Below are positions 6,221-8,238 of a stretch of DNA of 8,238 bases, piece by piece; position 1 is the first letter of the stretch, and each line of letters begins with the position of its first letter. The position numbers were made by a program, and so were the translations under genes. Origin of the DNA: Flavobacteriales bacterium (GTDB taxonomy: Bacteria > Bacteroidota > Bacteroidia > Flavobacteriales > UA16). The notes under the pieces were generated by a model that was not told where the DNA came from, ran no database searches, and saw only the letters and a program-made list of their open reading frames with translations. The stretch is from positions 4,221-12,458 of the forward strand of contig NYTZ01000044.1 of the NCBI GenBank assembly GCA_002683735.1. The letters run 5' to 3'.

Positions 6221-8181
6221 CTCAGCAGGAACAACACGTCGGCAATGCCGATGATGCCATCTCCCGTCAAGTCCATCGAGCAATCCGAGCTCGGGCCAAA
6301 CACGCAACTCCCGTCATCGAAAACGGCTTGGGGATCAAAATTGACCGCCTCAAAAACGGTGCAACCCAGTGCACCCTGTCCACACCCACCGGAGCCGTCC
6401 GCAAAGGGGCTGTAGTCGGGAGCGTCAGGATCGTTACAACCCGGACATGCCTCGGCCGAAATCCCCAGGCAAGCCCGAACCTCACCGCCGTCCCAATCCG
6501 CCGGAAAACTCAGGTCAAGCGACCGGATGATTCCATCTCCGGCACCATCGGCGAACACTTCATGTTCCCACACACCTGACCCCAGGATCACCTCAGCACG
6601 CCACGTTCCAAACCCTCCAGGTTCCATGGGCATCGGGACCGTGCCCGGGAATTGGATGGCCACGGATTGGGGCAAAGTTCCCGAAGCCGTGGCGTCCACT
6701 CGAAACGTGACCGCGTATTGGCAACTCCCGTCGTCAAAAGGAAGGGGAGAGCAAGGGTTGAAATTGAGGGCGAGCGGATCGAGGCATTGGTCGACGGGGC
6801 CTGTGGGCGGGAAGAAGCCCAAACACTGACACCCCTCCTGCACCACATCTCCAGCGGTGCAATCGTTGCCATCGTCGCATGGCGATCCGATGTAGAGACA
6901 CCCGGAATCCACGATGGCAGATTCATCGAAGTTGCACGCTTCAGGATTCATGCACCCGATGCTCAATGGCAATTGCCCGGCCGCAACCTTCCGGGCACGG
7001 TAGCTGATGTGGCTCGAGGGGAAGTAGACCGTTCCCCGCAATGCGCCATCCGGGCCGAACTCGCTGATACTGCCGCCACTCCATGCATCCGTCAGCGCAT
7101 TCCCCCATCCAATCAATGTGCTCCCATCCTCCAACCTTTGGATGCTTCCTTGGGAGGAAGCGAAACTCCCATCAGGATGCGGCCAGGTCTGCACGATGGT
7201 CGCCGTTGCTGCTCCCTGGTCCAAGAGGTACTCCACGCCCCTCGATACCAGCGGACTGCTTCCAGTGGCGTTGTCGTACAGCAGAATGCGATTCGGGGCC
7301 AGAAGCTGCGCGTCATGCTGCTGCGCAAAAGGACCGGCTTCGTCGACAAAATCAAAATCAGACGCTGGACCGCCCAGCCTCCAGATGAGATCCCCCGACT
7401 GTCGGTCAATCAAGACCACGAGGTCCATGTTGCGTAAGCAAAGCAGGATGTTGCCATCGGGCTGCGTTTCGAACGAATTGTGGTGGTAGGCGTCGATGAG
7501 GCTTGCGTTCCAATTGCAGTGGCTGCACCAGGTGGGCGGAATGTGATCGGTGGCCCGCCAGGACCAGAGAATGTTGCCTTGGTCATCCTGCTCCTGGAGC
7601 AGACAGTCGATCACCGCCCGCTCCGGATCGTCTCCTGCCGGAATGCTGTCCTCCAATGTCATGAAGAACGTTTCCTTGCCCATCAACAGGCGTGTCCCAT
7701 CCGCCCTCAATTCAAGGTCGTGGTAGTCTTCATCTGCCCCCCAGAACTCCACCACTCCAGTGGCCATCAACGCGCTGTCCAGGATCTGCCAATTCCCGTC
7801 CAACGTCGAAAACCAGGACAACTGCCCGTTGGGATTCTGGTCAAAATTGAACCCCGTCAACGGCCGAAGATCATTGAAGACGACCTCGCCCTCCGCGCTG
7901 ACCACGATGGGGTAGGTGAGGTTGGAACTGAAGCGGGGAGCTGCAATGATCCAACCGGGTGAAAATTGCCCGTCATCCTCCAAAAGAACCTGGACGTCCA
8001 ATGCGTTCTGGGCTTGAATGGGGCCGGTTCCACAGAGCATTCCCCAACTGAAAACCCCCAGGCAAAGGGCCCTTCCCCAACTGAAATCGGACAAAAACCG
8101 GCGCTCCCCTGCAGCCCTGAGGCATCGCATCACAACTTGCAGAAGGGAAATTCCAGAAGGACTAATGGTCAGTAATGACAT
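6196..8181 (-). CDS. Secreted arylsulfotransferase (ASST)-fold protein with Cys-rich repeats and a dockerin-like tail
   Basis: This exported 661-residue multidomain protein has a signal peptide ending at about Ala57|Gln58 (PIQA|QNAL). Residues about 70-400 form an ASST-type beta-propeller, with YHDLELRADGTRLLMG (His154), AYHHNSF (His233 and His234), CLRNMDLVVLIDRQSGDLIWRLGG, QQHDAQLL (His289) and ISYRARK. In characterised ASSTs a His carries the sulfuryl group passed between phenolic compounds; His289, His234 and His154 are candidates, but activity is unproven. After the propeller come four Cys-bounded repeats, a C-x5-C-x9-C-x-C module (435-453), an Ig/CBM-like domain (about 489-572, VTFRVDA) and a C-terminal dockerin-like EF-hand loop (637-648). 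No standard T9SS sorting domain is seen. The ATG at 8181 gives a long n-region; the ATG at 8130 would give a more usual 40-residue signal peptide. The gene is isolated, with no sulfatase neighbour. Confidence 0.85.
   Translation of the reverse strand: MSLLTISPSGISLLQVVMRCLRAAGERRFLSDFSWGRALCLGVFSWGMLCGTGPIQAQNALDVQVLLEDDGQFSPGWIIAAPRFSSNLTYPIVVSAEGEVVFNDLRPLTGFNFDQNPNGQLSWFSTLDGNWQILDSALMATGVVEFWGADEDYHDLELRADGTRLLMGKETFFMTLEDSIPAGDDPERAVIDCLLQEQDDQGNILWSWRATDHIPPTWCSHCNWNASLIDAYHHNSFETQPDGNILLCLRNMDLVVLIDRQSGDLIWRLGGPASDFDFVDEAGPFAQQHDAQLLAPNRILLYDNATGSSPLVSRGVEYLLDQGAATATIVQTWPHPDGSFASSQGSIQRLEDGSTLIGWGNALTDAWSGGSISEFGPDGALRGTVYFPSSHISYRARKVAAGQLPLSIGCMNPEACNFDESAIVDSGCLYIGSPCDDGNDCTAGDVVQEGCQCLGFFPPTGPVDQCLDPLALNFNPCSPLPFDDGSCQYAVTFRVDATASGTLPQSVAIQFPGTVPMPMEPGGFGTWRAEVILGSGVWEHEVFADGAGDGIIRSLDLSFPADWDGGEVRACLGISAEACPGCNDPDAPDYSPFADGSGGCGQGALGCTVFEAVNFDPQAVFDDGSCVFGPSSDCSMDLTGDGIIGIADVLFLLSYFGLACD
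6199..6282 (-). other. C-terminal dockerin-like EF-hand segment of the ASST-like protein
   Basis: This encodes residues 634-661. The loop DLTGDGIIGIAD (637-648) has acidic or polar residues at EF-hand positions 1, 3, 5 and 12 with Gly at 6, as in type I dockerins. The helix VLFLLSYFG follows, and the segment is closed by Cys634 and Cys660. Only one of the two repeats of a true cellulosomal dockerin is present. It ends one residue before the stop and occupies the place where Bacteroidota exoproteins usually carry a sorting domain. Calcium binding is inferred from the loop. Confidence 0.6.
6298..6957 (-). repeat. Four Cys-bounded protein repeats in the ASST-like protein
   Basis: Four related segments follow the pattern (G)C-x-(D/N)P-x-A-x-(N/D)(F/Y)-x-P/D...DDGSC-(Q/V/L)(Y/F). 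They lie at residues 409-430 (6892-6957), 466-489 (6715-6786), 581-600 (6382-6441) and 606-628 (6298-6366). Copies 2 and 4 keep the DDGSC core; copy 1 has DSGC and copy 3 the degenerate DGSGGC. The Cys spacing suggests one disulfide per repeat, and the Asp-rich core suggests calcium binding. An unrelated Cys module and an Ig-like domain interrupt the series, so these are modular linkers rather than a clean tandem array. Confidence 0.65.
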
Positions 8182-8238
8182 TTCGTCTACAATTTAGTTA
8201 TTTATATCGACGATTTTTAATGATTCGACACATTTCCT
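8182..8238 (-). promoter_or_regulatory. AT-rich leader upstream of the ASST-like gene
   Basis: These 57 bp up to the window edge are about 28% GC by count, in clear contrast to the GC-rich genes. This marks a promoter or untranslated leader. A TAAATTG ends 9 nt before the ATG at 8181 but is only a poor match to TAnnTTTG, and no -33 box is evident. An A-rich GACGAA directly precedes the ATG, in keeping with Bacteroidota translation starts that lack a Shine-Dalgarno. The next 51 bp (8131-8181) are still only about 41% GC, which leaves open the ATG at 8130 as the true start. Confidence 0.4.

Noticed and set aside
6652..7437. Long plus-strand open frame (261 codons) antisense to the ASST-like gene
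   Set aside because: It lies wholly opposite a frame with clear ASST motifs, its product has no recognisable domain, and long antisense frames are expected in GC-rich coding DNA.
1..8238. CRISPR array, tRNA or rRNA genes, insertion sequences, toxin-antitoxin or phage genes
   Set aside because: No regularly spaced direct repeats, cloverleaf-like intergenic segment, transposase frame or small paired gene was seen; gene-free gaps are all 129 bp or shorter.

Overview
The window reads as a chromosomal segment of a fairly GC-rich, probably marine Bacteroidota (order Flavobacteriales-like). The evidence is a DUF4290 gene beside a Bacteroidota-type murA, TAnnTTTG-like -7 elements, no obvious Shine-Dalgarno sequences, three secreted proteins whose predicted signal peptidase sites are all Ala|Gln, and a large exoprotein carrying the Cys-bounded 'DDGSC' repeats and dockerin-like tail that I associate with marine Flavobacteriales. 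The assignment rests on recalled family knowledge, not on a search.

Layout. From about 4189 down to 3, five genes run on the minus strand: an uncharacterised secreted protein, a DUF4290 protein, murA (first committed step of peptidoglycan synthesis), a TlpA/ResA-type periplasmic thioredoxin and grpE (DnaK nucleotide exchange factor). Gaps are 44, 129, 40 and 89 bp, so this could be one transcription unit with possible internal promoters before tlpA and grpE. Divergent from it, starting at 4239, is a plus-strand pair encoding a membrane sensor histidine kinase and an OmpR-family response regulator, joined by an ATGA overlap. Convergent to these, 8181 to 6196 encodes a secreted arylsulfotransferase (ASST)-fold protein with a modular Cys-rich C-terminus. 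Its 3' end overlaps the response regulator gene by 25 bp.

How the genes fit together. The minus-strand cluster is housekeeping for the envelope and for proteostasis: wall precursor synthesis, thiol redox and Hsp70 function. The two-component system is divergent from it with only 13-49 bp between the starts, so its regulator could act on the shared control region; this is inference. The ASST-like protein is probably exported and may be displayed on the surface. Its substrate is unknown.

I see no tRNA, rRNA, CRISPR array, insertion sequence or phage gene, and no gene-free stretch longer than 129 bp. Nothing here amounts to a convincing new multi-gene system. The points most worth a second look are the Asp at the MurA active-site Cys position, the modular ASST exoprotein with a dockerin-like tail in place of a recognisable T9SS sorting domain, the shared Ala|Gln cleavage sites, the nested inverted repeats between tlpA and grpE, and the compact divergent promoter region with two GTG starts.
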